Part shown: positions 18,273-27,143 of the stretch, piece by piece
Layout: every line of letters begins with the position of its first letter
How positions within the stretch are numbered: position 1 is the stretch's first letter
Assembly (NCBI GenBank): GCA_902802815.1
Contig: CADCNQ010000011.1
Location: 1 to 64,000, forward strand
Source of the DNA: an uncultured Bacteroidales bacterium
Lineage (GTDB): Bacteria > Bacteroidota > Bacteroidia > Bacteroidales > Bacteroidaceae
DNA length: 64,000 bases
Reading direction: 5' to 3'
Position numbers and translations under genes: made by a program
The notes under the pieces: model-generated
Told to the model about the DNA's origin: nothing
The model's input: the letters and a program-made list of their open reading frames with translations, nothing else
Database searches by the model: none

Positions 18273-20299
18273 TCCTTCTTCCCGTCTTCCTTCTTCCTCG
18301 TTCCGAAGAGGCCGTAGGTGGTGCGCAGCACTCTGAATTCCGTGCGTCTGTTCAGGGCGTGACAGGTCTCCTGCTTCTCTTCGCTGTCGAGTGAGAGGAT
18401 AAAACGTTCTGTGAGCGTATCGCCTTCATGCAGGAAGGGGGTACGCTCTGCTATTTTGCGGGTGACCACCTTCGGACGACCCTCGCCGTAGCCCTTCGGT
18501 GTGAGTCGGTCTGCTGCGATACCGTGGGCGATGAGATAATTCACCACGCTCTCCGCACGGCGCTGCGAGAGACGCTCGTTGTAGTCGTCTGCTCCGCGGA
18601 AGTCGCAGTGTGCCGAGAGTTCGATGGTGACGTTCGAGTTCTCCGTGAGCAGCGTCACGAGCGAGTCGAGAGCCTGCGTACTGGATTCCGTGAGGGCTGC
18701 GCTGTCAAATTCGTAGAACACGTTTCTCACCAGCACGGGGGCGTTGATGTTCGCCAGGGGGAACTGCAGCACATACTGCTTCGAGACGCTTGTGGTGTCG
18801 ACGGAGAGTTCCTCTTTGTGATTAAGGTATCCCTTGCAGGTGCCCAGGAAGACATAATCGACATGCGGCTTCAATTCGTGCTCGAAACTGCCGTCGCCTC
18901 TCACCGATATCTTCAGGTTGGTGCCGTCGTTTCCCACCATATACACCACGCCTTCAGGCAGTTCGTATCCGTCTTTCTCATACACCCATCCCTTCACCGT
19001 CTGCACCACTTCCGGGCAGTGGAAACTCCACACCTTGTCCCAGCCTTTTCCGTCGCCTCTGTTGGTTGAGAAGAATCCTGTGTTGTGCAGGCCCTCGAAG
19101 GTCATGCCGAAGTCGTCGCCGGCGGAATTCATGGGATACTTCAGATTCCTCACGTCCCACACGCCGCTGGAGTCCTGCTTGGCAACAAAGATGTCGAGAC
19201 CGCCCATACCCGGGTGCCCGTCCGATGAGAAATACAGTTCGCCGTTCGGCCTCACCGAGGGATACATCTCGTCGCCCTCCGTGTTTATCGAGGCTCCCAG
19301 ATTCTCCACTATTCCCACTCCGTGTTCGTCTATCTCCACACGCCATATATCGTAGCCTCCGACGCCGCCCGGCATATCGCTCGTGAAATACAGCCACTTG
19401 CCGTCGGGAGATATCGAGGGGTGAGCGCATGAGGACAGAGTGTCAGCCGTGATTTTCACCTCCTGCGGACTGGCCCACGAGGCATCGCTTCTCGTAGAAC
19501 TGTATATCTGTGCATATCTCGGATATTCCGCGTCATATGTGCATCGTGTGAAATACATCGTCTTGCCGTCGGGAGAGAAGCAGCACGCTCCGTCGTCGTA
19601 TTCGGAATTCACTTCGCTCTCCAGCAGTTCCGGCTGCGACCATCTGCCCTTGTCATCCTTCTTCGACACGAAGATGTCGGTAAATTTGGTGCCTGTAATA
19701 CCGCTCAGTTCGTTGCCTTTGGCCTGCGGGCGTGATGACGTGATGTAGAGCTGGTCCCATTCGTCGCCGCCGAGTGCCGGACAGAAGTCCTGGCGTCGCG
19801 AGGAGAGCACGGGCTGTTTCTGTATAGTGTAGAGCGTGGGCTTTGCCTTCCATTGAGGGGCGAGACGGCAGCCCAGAGCACCGTTTCTTGCTATTTGCGA
19901 GAGCGGGTCCAGTTCGGCATAGGTCTGATAGTTCTTCTGCGCGTTTTTGTAGTCGCCCATTTTGTGCTGCTGCTGGGCCAGATAGAGTATTGCCAGCGAG
20001 TCGGGGTATTTGTATCGTATAGCGTTCTGGTATGCTCCCGCCGCCTTTGCGCTGTAGCCTATACGTCTGTAGCATTCGGCCATTTTCCAGGCTCTCTCTC
20101 CCCTCTTGTCGCGTTCCGTGCGTTTGGTGAGGGTGTATGCTTTCTTGTATTCCGCCGCAGCATCGAAGTATTCTCCTATACTGAAGAAAAAGTCTCCCTT
20201 CTTCACATGCCGTTCTGCGTTGCAACCCGTCATTGCTATCATCGCGAGCACGAATAAGGCGAGTGATGCCAGACGGTATACTGATTTTCTCTTGCACAT
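18269..20299 (-). CDS. PorE-like outer-membrane lipoprotein (TPR, beta-propeller, OmpA)
   Basis: The 676-residue protein has a lipoprotein signal ending in the lipobox MTGC. TPR-like helices follow (about residues 25-130), then WD40/PD40-type propeller repeats (about 155-425, repeated SPDGKxxYF), a carboxypeptidase-regulatory-like beta domain (about 430-515), and a C-terminal OmpA domain that binds peptidoglycan (about 540-650, SAHCDFRG and [13 protein letters not shown]). This domain order equals PorE of the type IX secretion system, but similar proteins of unknown role are common in Bacteroidales. No other por genes are in the window. Confidence 0.82.
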   Translation of the reverse strand: MCKRKSVYRLASLALFVLAMIAMTGCNAERHVKKGDFFFSIGEYFDAAAEYKKAYTLTKRTERDKRGERAWKMAECYRRIGYSAKAAGAYQNAIRYKYPDSLAILYLAQQQHKMGDYKNAQKNYQTYAELDPLSQIARNGALGCRLAPQWKAKPTLYTIQKQPVLSSRRQDFCPALGGDEWDQLYITSSRPQAKGNELSGITGTKFTDIFVSKKDDKGRWSQPELLESEVNSEYDDGACCFSPDGKTMYFTRCTYDAEYPRYAQIYSSTRSDASWASPQEVKITADTLSSCAHPSISPDGKWLYFTSDMPGGVGGYDIWRVEIDEHGVGIVENLGASINTEGDEMYPSVRPNGELYFSSDGHPGMGGLDIFVAKQDSSGVWDVRNLKYPMNSAGDDFGMTFEGLHNTGFFSTNRGDGKGWDKVWSFHCPEVVQTVKGWVYEKDGYELPEGVVYMVGNDGTNLKISVRGDGSFEHELKPHVDYVFLGTCKGYLNHKEELSVDTTSVSKQYVLQFPLANINAPVLVRNVFYEFDSAALTESSTQALDSLVTLLTENSNVTIELSAHCDFRGADDYNERLSQRRAESVVNYLIAHGIAADRLTPKGYGEGRPKVVTRKIAERTPFLHEGDTLTERFILSLDSEEKQETCHALNRRTEFRVLRTTYGLFGTRKKEDGKKD

Positions 20300-20921
20300 A
20301 TCATGTAAACGCACTCTCTGTGCATTTTATTGCCCGTGCGCGCTTAATCGCAATGGTTTCAGGTTTCAACTCGTCTACTCGTCTACTTGTCAACATTCGC
20401 CCGAGTCGAATGCAAAAGAGCTTGCTCATTTTGCTGAGACGAGTAGAATGTCTATGGATGCAATCCATGAACTTGTCAACTGAAATTATCAATTAATTAG
20501 CCTTCAGCCCTCATACTTCTCTCAGCCTTCAGCCCTCAGCCTTCATACTTCTCTCGTCCTTCTCTCGTCCTTCGCATACTGTTGGCAAGGAGTTAGCAAG
20601 CACAAATAGCTTGCCTGAGTATGCGAAGTCCTTGCCAACACCTTGCGAACACCTTGCCTAAGGTTTACCTGGCATATAGGTAGTAGATAGGTAGTAGGTA
20701 GGTCTAAGATAACTCCTACCTGTATCTACATTGGCACAGATATCGACTTCCCCTATGTCCGTTGTGTCCGTTCACGATGCGTTCATAGCTGCTACAGAGC
20801 CGCTATATAGCCCCTGATTTATGGAATTCAACAGGAATCAGGGTTAAGCCAAAAAGCATTCAACTCAAATCCGTGATAACACCTGTCAACGGACATTGCG
20901 GACACGCATAAATTAGTGTCC
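20300..20921. other. Repeat-rich gene-free region at the left edge of the accessory island
   Basis: No gene is supported here. The region holds an 8-mer array of the TCTACTCG/TCTACTTG type (about 20369-20395), repeats of AGCCTTCAGCCCTCA and TCCTTCTCTCG (about 20502-20570), the interlocked inverted repeats at 20570-20638, three direct copies of CCTTGCxxACA (about 20630-20660), a TAGGTAGTAG array (about 20678-20704), and a wider inverted repeat TGTCCGTTG/CAACGGACA (20756-20764 and 20887-20895). It separates the PorE-like gene from the island and could mark an old integration boundary. Confidence 0.6.
20570..20638. repeat. Interlocked inverted repeats with pseudoknot-like order
   Basis: Arm A CTTCGCATACT (20570-20580) is complementary to A' AGTATGCGAAG (20618-20628). 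Arm B TTGGCAAGGA (20582-20591) is complementary to B' TCCTTGCCAA (20629-20638). The order A-B-A'-B' means both stems cannot nest. A third small stem GCAAGC/GCTTGC (20596-20601, 20609-20614) sits inside. All arms are perfect matches. Confidence 0.85.
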
Positions 20922-21521
20922 TCACATTGTAATAATATCGTTATGTAATAGTTTATAATCGATTCTTAATGGAAAGCCACATATATTTCCTTTATAGAAA
21001 AAAGTATTCAATATGCAATTGAATTTTCGACAACCATCATGATAATTTCCCGGATGGGTAAACATGAATGGATCATCTACTTTGTCTCGTTCTTTCTTCC
21101 AACCGTCATATGCCTTATCTACGATACCCGCCTCCTTTATTTTCTGTTCATAGAGTTTCCAGAACTTCGATGTGTGGCCTTTTACGTTAAAATGACACAG
21201 TTCGTGAATAATGCACCCTTTAAGCCATGTAAGGTCTGCGCAGAACATGGTGCGGAGGTTAAATTCAATTATATCACCAACTACATGTGCTGCCCACTTG
21301 ATGCGACTTGATGGGCAACGAACAATTATCTGCTTTGGTTGTGGAAAACCCAGTATATCAGCGGCAGCATACGTCCATTCGCTCATAATTGGCTGTATCG
21401 AATTGTATAAAGATTCGAAATCTTCAAATGGAATTTTGACTATTTCCTTCATAGGTTTTGCCATTATTGCCCGACATCTACGGCTCATTACAACCAAGTT
21501 ATTATCTGGGATCTTTCTCAT
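20922..21521 (-). CDS. YgjP/SprT-like putative metallopeptidase
   Basis: The 199-residue protein has the zinc motif H106-E-L-C-H110 followed by a third likely ligand His116 (HFNVKGHTSKFW). This matches the YgjP-like (DUF45, M48-related) metal-dependent hydrolases, and the preceding segment SSRIKWAAHVVGDIIEFNL resembles their RWGSC-type strand. Such proteins are often encoded near restriction-modification genes, role unknown. Start ATG 21521 (MRKIPDNNLV) is chosen because it falls right after the stop of the upstream gene. It is the last gene of operon B of the AT-rich island. Confidence 0.7.
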   Translation of the reverse strand: MRKIPDNNLVVMSRRCRAIMAKPMKEIVKIPFEDFESLYNSIQPIMSEWTYAAADILGFPQPKQIIVRCPSSRIKWAAHVVGDIIEFNLRTMFCADLTWLKGCIIHELCHFNVKGHTSKFWKLYEQKIKEAGIVDKAYDGWKKERDKVDDPFMFTHPGNYHDGCRKFNCILNTFFYKGNICGFPLRIDYKLLHNDIITM

Positions 21522-21526
21522 CTGGA

Positions 21527-21904
21527 TTATTGTAGCAACACTATTGCTCGAATTTCCTGTGCAGATTGGGTAGCCATTCCCCACTTAATCATACATTCTC
21601 CAGGTACAGACTCAACCCATTCGCAAAAGGGTTTCAGTTCTTCCATCAGCAATGGTAGAGTTGAGGGGAAATAGAAAAACACAAGAGCGTGATTATATGG
21701 CTCATGGCAATTGGAGCACTTCTTTATCTGTTCCATCAATAGCGCCATCCTGTTTTCTTTATCAGCGGGTACAGATACGTCAAATGCATGGATTTCTTCA
21801 CCATCATGAAATAGGTCTCTGACATCATTTATGTCTATGTTAACGAGGCTATTGGTTGAGTTCAACACCTCTTTTATAAACCGATTAGTTCCAACATCTT
21901 TCAT
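21527..21904 (-). CDS. Stand-alone protein resembling the FtsZ C-terminal domain
   Basis: The 125-residue protein looks by eye like the C-terminal half of FtsZ without the GTPase domain. SLVNIDINDVRDLF corresponds to the FtsZ LMNVDFADVRTVM strand-helix, followed by a Gly/Ser-poor version of the next segment. Then ALVFFYFPSTLPLLMEELKP corresponds to the VLVNITAG...EF helix, and CMIKWGMATQSAQEIRAIVLL to the VIGTSLD...LRVTVVAT strands. Start ATG 21904 is preferred, since it follows the upstream stop by one base. Identity is low, so this is an inference from pattern and order. A role in division or in sensing FtsZ would be speculative. Confidence 0.5.
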   Translation of the reverse strand: MKDVGTNRFIKEVLNSTNSLVNIDINDVRDLFHDGEEIHAFDVSVPADKENRMALLMEQIKKCSNCHEPYNHALVFFYFPSTLPLLMEELKPFCEWVESVPGECMIKWGMATQSAQEIRAIVLLQ

Positions 21905-21905
21905 G

Positions 21906-22577
21906 TCATACGTTTTTATGGATTTCAATATTGATTTCTGTTTCGAACTCACGCACATAAATAAAGTCCGTAATGGCAAACTCCAAGTGCTGAAAGGTGT
22001 TGTGGAAGGCACTTGTCAGATGCAAGCCTTTTGTCAATTCACGGTCAAGTCCTTCATTCCAATTATTATAATCATCCTCCAGTCCGATGAAGCTCTCAAA
22101 TGATTCGTCATCGTGAGGAATAGTGAGACTCCTTAGTGACAAACCATCGTCATACAATCTGTTCCAACCAGCGTCACATATAGCATTCCACAGATCCTGC
22201 CTATCCTCACCTTGAACGGGATGAAGTTTCGGGTAGTCGTAGCTGAGATAGCATTTCGCCTCTATCTCTGCATCCTTGAAATCCGCATTGTCTTTGATGC
22301 TGTCCCAGATACGATACGCCCTGTCATATAATTCTCGTAAAGCCTCAGTTAAGGCATCATTAAACGCAATGATATCAGGTAATATCTCTTCCTGATGTGC
22401 CAGAACTCTTTTATTTATCATATTCTTTCTTAAGGACAATAAACAGTCGCAGTCAGGATAGTCACATGGAGATTTGTCATACCTCCACATGATTTCACGC
22501 TCAATGCATTGAATGTCGTAATCATGTATATCAACCATAGTTCTAATATTTTTGCGCAAAGGAAACAATGCAATCAC
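21906..22577 (-). CDS. Hypothetical protein of island operon B
   Basis: I do not recognise this 223-residue protein. It seems mostly helical and acidic, with a small cysteine cluster near residues 38-45 (SPCDYPDCDCLL) that could bind metal. It has no signal peptide or membrane segment. Its ATG overlaps the stop of the upstream UDG-like gene (ATGA), so the two are translationally coupled. The next ATG follows its stop by one base. An internal ATG at residue 14 (MVDIHDYD) is another possible start. Confidence 0.6.
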   Translation of the reverse strand: MIALFPLRKNIRTMVDIHDYDIQCIEREIMWRYDKSPCDYPDCDCLLSLRKNMINKRVLAHQEEILPDIIAFNDALTEALRELYDRAYRIWDSIKDNADFKDAEIEAKCYLSYDYPKLHPVQGEDRQDLWNAICDAGWNRLYDDGLSLRSLTIPHDDESFESFIGLEDDYNNWNEGLDRELTKGLHLTSAFHNTFQHLEFAITDFIYVREFETEINIEIHKNV

Positions 22578-23092
22578 ATAAAATCATGAAGGTAAAGAAA
22601 CAAATTCAGTAATGTCATTTCGTAGTTTAGGATAACTTTTGAGACTTTCTCAAAAGGATAAGTGCAAAACAACATTCTTTCGGGCTTATCCGCTTCTGCT
22701 TTAGAATGAGCGACGAATAAACGTTGGGTGGCGCCTGATTCAACATGGCATCCTGTAACCCACCTCATGCCAAACATCTCTGCCGGATCATTCTGCCAAA
22801 GTTGAGTACAATCAACCTTCGTATGAACAATCGCCCGAAAATGGTTAAAGAAAGGATCTTTCAATAATTCTTTGTCATAAACAACGTAATAGCAAATATC
22901 CAGGACTTCTAATTTCTTTCCTTTTTTATCGTAAAGTAAATATTCAAATAACTTTTGAAGGTATTTGAGGTCCTTCTTCTCGTTTCTTTCTTTTTGCGTG
23001 ATAACAAGAATTTTTGCATCGGGATTACCACAACCAACATTCTTGTTAGGGAATCTTTCATTTAATCTCTTTAGTTCTTTACAATATGCCAT
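22574..23092 (-). CDS. Hypothetical protein, possible uracil-DNA-glycosylase-like fold
   Basis: This 172-residue protein is the first gene of operon B. Residues 17-32 (VGCGNPDAKILVITQ) resemble the opening strand of UDG-superfamily proteins (GNPDAKILVIG), and an alternation of strands and helices follows, with LEVLDICYYVVYDKE at a possible second strand. The usual UDG catalytic motifs (GxxPG and a C-terminal HPS) are not evident, so it may be a non-catalytic relative or unrelated. It is preceded by a promoter box and a perfect 11-bp inverted repeat shared with operon A. Confidence 0.5.
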   Translation of the reverse strand: MAYCKELKRLNERFPNKNVGCGNPDAKILVITQKERNEKKDLKYLQKLFEYLLYDKKGKKLEVLDICYYVVYDKELLKDPFFNHFRAIVHTKVDCTQLWQNDPAEMFGMRWVTGCHVESGATQRLFVAHSKAEADKPERMLFCTYPFEKVSKVILNYEMTLLNLFLYLHDFM

Positions 23093-23120
23093 AACTCTTT
23101 GTATTTAGACTTTTATGGTG

Positions 23121-23128
23121 CAAAGATA
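23121..23128 (-). promoter_or_regulatory. TAnnTTTG box of island operon B
   Basis: On the minus strand TATCTTTG lies 28 bases before the first ATG (23092) of operon B. It stands exactly 31 bases after the distal end of the conserved ACCTCTGCCA operator arm, the same spacing as in front of the WYL gene. Confidence 0.75.
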
Positions 23129-23133
23129 ACAAA

Positions 23134-23160
23134 GACCTCTGCCAGCTGGTGGCAGAGGTC
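23134..23160. promoter_or_regulatory. Operator candidate B: perfect 11-bp inverted repeat
   Basis: GACCTCTGCCA and TGGCAGAGGTC form a perfect inverted repeat around a 5-bp spacer, lying over the expected -33 region of the operon B promoter. The same arms occur in imperfect form before the WYL regulator gene (31566-31590). It is therefore a likely binding site of that regulator. In the minus-strand RNA of operon A it could also act as a hairpin, followed by a T-rich stretch. Confidence 0.75.
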
Positions 23161-23187
23161 AGAGAAAAATGATATTATTAACACCAA

Positions 23188-23700
23188 TTATACGATTGGG
23201 TCTATACAAAAGTCTCGACGTTTGCAGGTCTTACAGAATTTACCCATCCATACTTCATCGAACTGGTTCATTGCTTGTTCAACAATTTCTGTGTCATCTG
23301 TTAATATGCCTGCCTCAAAGTTGCGAGTTGTTTCAGCCTTCATACCTATACCTGCACCCGTAAGGTTCGCACTTCCGATATACACTTCCTTGCCATCGAA
23401 AACTAGCATCTTGAAATGAACACGCGGACAAAGCACACGCTCCAAGCGGTCATACAGCACTGGGTACTTGTCGAAGTCCTCCCTGAAGTTCGGGCCAGGT
23501 TCTTTTGCATGAATGAGCCTTACCTCCACACCACGCCTGATGAGTTGGGCGATGAGAGCAAGAAAAGGTTTCTTCTCTTTGCCCACATCTACATATAAGT
23601 CTTTAATATCAGCAGTACCTATCCAAAGCATTTGCTTCACGGATTGAACCCGTGAAAGCACTTCTTTGTAGTGATCGATATTGGAGATATAGGATGTCAT
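23188..23700 (-). CDS. Phospholipase-D-fold protein (single HKD motif) with cysteine tail
   Basis: The 170-residue protein has one PLD catalytic motif, H95-F-K97-MLVFD102, followed by YIGSANLTGAGIG, the usual SxN element. Single-motif PLD proteins act as dimers and include nucleases such as Nuc and BfiI as well as phosphodiesterases. The C-terminus carries three cysteines, C-x2-C-x5-C (FCKTCKRRDFC), a possible metal site. Start 23700 is used because its ATG overlaps the stop of the upstream deiminase-like gene (ATGA). It is the last gene of operon A. Nuclease action is the most likely reading, but lipid substrates cannot be excluded. Confidence 0.75.
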   Translation of the reverse strand: MTSYISNIDHYKEVLSRVQSVKQMLWIGTADIKDLYVDVGKEKKPFLALIAQLIRRGVEVRLIHAKEPGPNFREDFDKYPVLYDRLERVLCPRVHFKMLVFDGKEVYIGSANLTGAGIGMKAETTRNFEAGILTDDTEIVEQAMNQFDEVWMGKFCKTCKRRDFCIDPIV

Positions 23701-24533
23701 AAAATATAATGATTCCAAGTGGCACAATGTAAAGCTCCGCCATGCTGAATAAGTGGCAGGGCAAAAACCTGTTTAATTATTTTATTGTGGAATATGCTTT
23801 GAAAAAGGGCTAAAGCAGCTATATCATTTTCTTCATCATGATTTAAAGATAAGGCAGGTAAGATAATGGCATCGTCAGTTTCAATATAGTTAAGGTAACA
23901 CCAACTGTTATGAGTAGGCTTAACGTTATATTCAAGTTCCATAATATCAAATTGACTTCTAAGGATTTTGTAAATCCGGGTTGTAAAAGGGTGGCATTTA
24001 CTTTCTTCCAGTTGATGGTAGTTGTTGAGCAAGATACGATTATCACCAAGCCATGCAATCATTCCATCTGAATGGCCAAATGGCTCATCCATGTCCCAAG
24101 GCAATAAAATGAGTTCTGCCAAAAATGCTTCTTCTAAACGGTTGATTAATGCCAAAGGGCGCCAATTGGGGTTCTCCGAGAAGATTTTATCTGTCATGAC
24201 AACTTTATCTCCACAACGAACATAATTGCCACCATCTAACACCAAATCTACGTTGTCGAAGAAATTGATATTCAAATCCTTAACAGCAAGTTCCTGTTTG
24301 GTGATATATTTTCGACACAGGGGGTCATCCCACAGATAATCTGGTCGGAAATAGAAACCGACGTACCTACCTTCTCCCACATGTATCGGCATATAATCTC
24401 TGCACCACACTTCATTAGAGTATGGCAGTGTTTGGGGAGTAATCTGTAATTCCGCCAAAACGGAACTGAGTTGGTCATATACTACCTTATAATCTTTCTT
24501 CAACCATTCTGAAATATAGATATCCTGACTCAT
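23697..24533 (-). CDS. Peptidyl-arginine/agmatine-deiminase-like enzyme
   Basis: The 278-residue protein has the motifs of the PAD_porph guanidine-modifying family: W43-C-R45-D46-YMPI, LVLD100-GGN, EPFGH154-SD156-GM and the terminal GGALHC270 with the catalytic cysteine. The catalytic set (Asp, His, Asp, Cys) therefore looks complete. Family members deiminate agmatine or peptidyl-arginine; typical agmatine deiminases are about 350 residues, so this is a short form. Finding it between a DUF262 protein and a PLD-fold protein, with four-base start-stop overlaps on both sides, suggests a role in that system rather than in polyamine metabolism. Confidence 0.8.
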   Translation of the reverse strand: MSQDIYISEWLKKDYKVVYDQLSSVLAELQITPQTLPYSNEVWCRDYMPIHVGEGRYVGFYFRPDYLWDDPLCRKYITKQELAVKDLNINFFDNVDLVLDGGNYVRCGDKVVMTDKIFSENPNWRPLALINRLEEAFLAELILLPWDMDEPFGHSDGMIAWLGDNRILLNNYHQLEESKCHPFTTRIYKILRSQFDIMELEYNVKPTHNSWCYLNYIETDDAIILPALSLNHDEENDIAALALFQSIFHNKIIKQVFALPLIQHGGALHCATWNHYIL

Positions 24534-27142
24534 AATGTATCGTTAGAAGATTCGTTAATAAGTTCTTTTAGTTTTTGAATCAGATTACTATTATCATTAA
24601 TTACCTGTGTGTTGAAACAGAAGTATTTATCTGTATCTACTTGGGCTTTTTCGTTTTTAATCATATAAGTCCAGTACTGTTCTTTTTCCATCAGATACAA
24701 GTAGTCGTTGCGACACCACTGAAAATTATAATTTTCAAATGTAAAATTGATGTCATTGCCAAAGAGAAATGTCGATTCAGGAATAATATGATCTTTCCTG
24801 ATTTCTATTTGCTCCGTTGTTGCCAGTAAATTATCTCTTTTCTCCGCATTCAAGAACACACCAGGTCCACTGGGGAAAATAGCTATATGGTTATGATAGT
24901 CACGAATCCATGAATTCGGGATTTGTGTTCTAACATAATCTAAAAGTAAAGTGTTGGCAAGGATATAAACTGTTCGTTCTGCAAAATCTGTGGAATCCTT
25001 AAATGCTACAGAGTTATTCGTTTTGCCAATCATCATATGGTGGATTGCATAGCAATTATCATTATTCAAAAGATAATACAACCATGTCTCTGGTTTGTTG
25101 TTAAATGTCCTGTGTTTCCACCATATGACTTTCCAGAATGTTTCTGCAGAAAACCAGCTAATCATCGACTTTAGTAAATCAGCATTGTGATATTGTTCTT
25201 CCATTGCAGAAGCTTTTGGTGGCGTTACTTTTAGAAAATATCTATTAGCGTGTTCCCATTTTAAGTCAAACAGTGTCCAATCAACTAGACCGTCTTCATT
25301 TTGAAACAAGAAGCGTATGCCTCCTCGGAAAAATGCGTATTGTTCGGCATCGATAATTATTTCCTCCCAGGTTTTATATTCTGTCATATCCTCTTTTTTG
25401 CAAGTGCCATTATAATTACGCAGATTTCCGTTTTCGCCAAGGATTTGTTTAGCTTTGTTGATTTCTTCTTTGCACCGTTCATCAAAATCTGAATTGCCCA
25501 GTTCCTGAATTTCATATTCTGAAAGTGAATTGTAGACATCGTGGCTATTAAGTTCACTAATGAATATCATGGCTGTTCTCATGGCTTGAGCGCTTCTGAT
25601 TTGTGGTCTACCATCCTCACCTTGTCCCGAGATCAAATTCCAAACAACACGTATCCATCTTTTCATTGAATCATCGCTATCTTCGACCGTCTCGTCGTGG
25701 TCGAAGTACTTGCATATAGCAAAGAAAACAATTCTTTGCACCTGAGTTAGCGTGGAAACCCTGAGAATCTTTTCATTTGCGTTGTTTATTATTTCTATAT
25801 TGTCTGAGTTTTCATCTTCTATATACTGTGGTATAAATCTAAAACTACCATCCCAAGGACACGCCGGTAATGTCCAAGTCTTGGAATATTTGTAATAATT
25901 GTTTAAAACCTTTTGTAATTTAAGAAAGAATTCAATTGGGATACCATTATCATACTTATATTCGTCTAGGCCTTGATATGCAATTTTAGTATCATAATCA
26001 TTAGGATTACGATTACTGGAGTCGTTGAGATACCTATATGAAGCATTCTCGTTCTCTTGCACAGTACCTTCATCACTTTTACCTAGGTCGAGCAAATACT
26101 GGGATGGATTATTTGATTCTTTTGCAATGAATAATTCATTCCAGAAAAATCTGTTCATAAAAGCAAAAAAGATTTCATCTATTTGATTTGATTTAACCAA
26201 CTTGCCATCTTTGTCCTTTATCCCTTTAGATCTATTACTCCAAAAGATGTCTGTCCAGTCTGTGTCAAACTTGATTGGTATTCCTTCTTGGGTGTCTAAA
26301 AGAAGTTCCCATTCTTTTTGCTGTTTCATTTCATGAGTCTCTTCGTCTGCACGTTTTGTCATGTAGCCAATCAGATCTGCTTTGAAATTTTCAAAGCTAG
26401 TTAGCTGCTTGCCACGAGCATTCATTTTGATATATAAGTCATCAGAAAGGCCAAAGTCATGAAGCGGAAGATTATAAAAGACAATTGGACATAAAGACTC
26501 ATTTGTCAACTTTTTCCAGCAAGCATCAAAGGTCTTAATTAATGAGCACTTATCACCGTCAATGTTACACAGCGATGGGCATGCAAATAATTCTTCTATT
26601 CCGTCTATTATATCGTTTCCTTTTTTGTCGGATATTTTTGTGCCACTTAACATCCTCAACATTGACTGAATAGTGGGATCTTGTTTCCATGCAGAATAAA
26701 ACCATGTTTGTTTTGTTATAAATTCAACAATATTGCAACCTTGAAAATGTTCAAAGTTATGTGGAATGCACAAATTCTGACAAAACTCGCGAGATGAAAT
26801 TCTTGTCTCGTATGTAAACCTCCTGAGGATTGCACAATTCTCCTCGTTTAACATCCCTGCGCGTAAAGCTATATACCAATGCAACAGCCAAAGGGTGGTA
26901 AGTCGTTGCTGACCATCCAAAGGGTTGAGCCTATCATTTTCCGTTGATCCATAGACAAAGTCTAACTTCATCTCAGAATCTTTATATGGCGGCTCATTGT
27001 CCAGAGCTTTTTTCAGGTCACCTAAGAAGTTCTTGCGAAGATTCTCTTTACCTAATCTTCCTTGTGCATAATCACGCTGGATTATGGGAATTTCTATATG
27101 GTTATTTTTTAAATAATTCCAAAAAGTTGTTTTGCTTGCCAT
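24530..27142 (-). CDS. Large DUF262-domain protein, putative nuclease
   Basis: The 870-residue protein begins with a DUF262 (ParB/sulfiredoxin-like) domain: IPIIQRDYAQGR at about residue 18 and LDGQQRLTTLW at about 75, the motif used for nucleotide hydrolysis in GmrS-type proteins. The long middle region is not recognised. Near the C-terminus KDHIIPES resembles the first part of the DUF1524 HNH motif, but the rest of that motif is weak. GmrSD-like and SspE-like proteins of this type restrict modified phage DNA. It starts one base after the stop of the other DUF262 gene and overlaps the deiminase gene by four bases. Confidence 0.78.
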   Translation of the reverse strand: MASKTTFWNYLKNNHIEIPIIQRDYAQGRLGKENLRKNFLGDLKKALDNEPPYKDSEMKLDFVYGSTENDRLNPLDGQQRLTTLWLLHWYIALRAGMLNEENCAILRRFTYETRISSREFCQNLCIPHNFEHFQGCNIVEFITKQTWFYSAWKQDPTIQSMLRMLSGTKISDKKGNDIIDGIEELFACPSLCNIDGDKCSLIKTFDACWKKLTNESLCPIVFYNLPLHDFGLSDDLYIKMNARGKQLTSFENFKADLIGYMTKRADEETHEMKQQKEWELLLDTQEGIPIKFDTDWTDIFWSNRSKGIKDKDGKLVKSNQIDEIFFAFMNRFFWNELFIAKESNNPSQYLLDLGKSDEGTVQENENASYRYLNDSSNRNPNDYDTKIAYQGLDEYKYDNGIPIEFFLKLQKVLNNYYKYSKTWTLPACPWDGSFRFIPQYIEDENSDNIEIINNANEKILRVSTLTQVQRIVFFAICKYFDHDETVEDSDDSMKRWIRVVWNLISGQGEDGRPQIRSAQAMRTAMIFISELNSHDVYNSLSEYEIQELGNSDFDERCKEEINKAKQILGENGNLRNYNGTCKKEDMTEYKTWEEIIIDAEQYAFFRGGIRFLFQNEDGLVDWTLFDLKWEHANRYFLKVTPPKASAMEEQYHNADLLKSMISWFSAETFWKVIWWKHRTFNNKPETWLYYLLNNDNCYAIHHMMIGKTNNSVAFKDSTDFAERTVYILANTLLLDYVRTQIPNSWIRDYHNHIAIFPSGPGVFLNAEKRDNLLATTEQIEIRKDHIIPESTFLFGNDINFTFENYNFQWCRNDYLYLMEKEQYWTYMIKNEKAQVDTDKYFCFNTQVINDNSNLIQKLKELINESSNDTL

Positions 27143-27143
27143 A

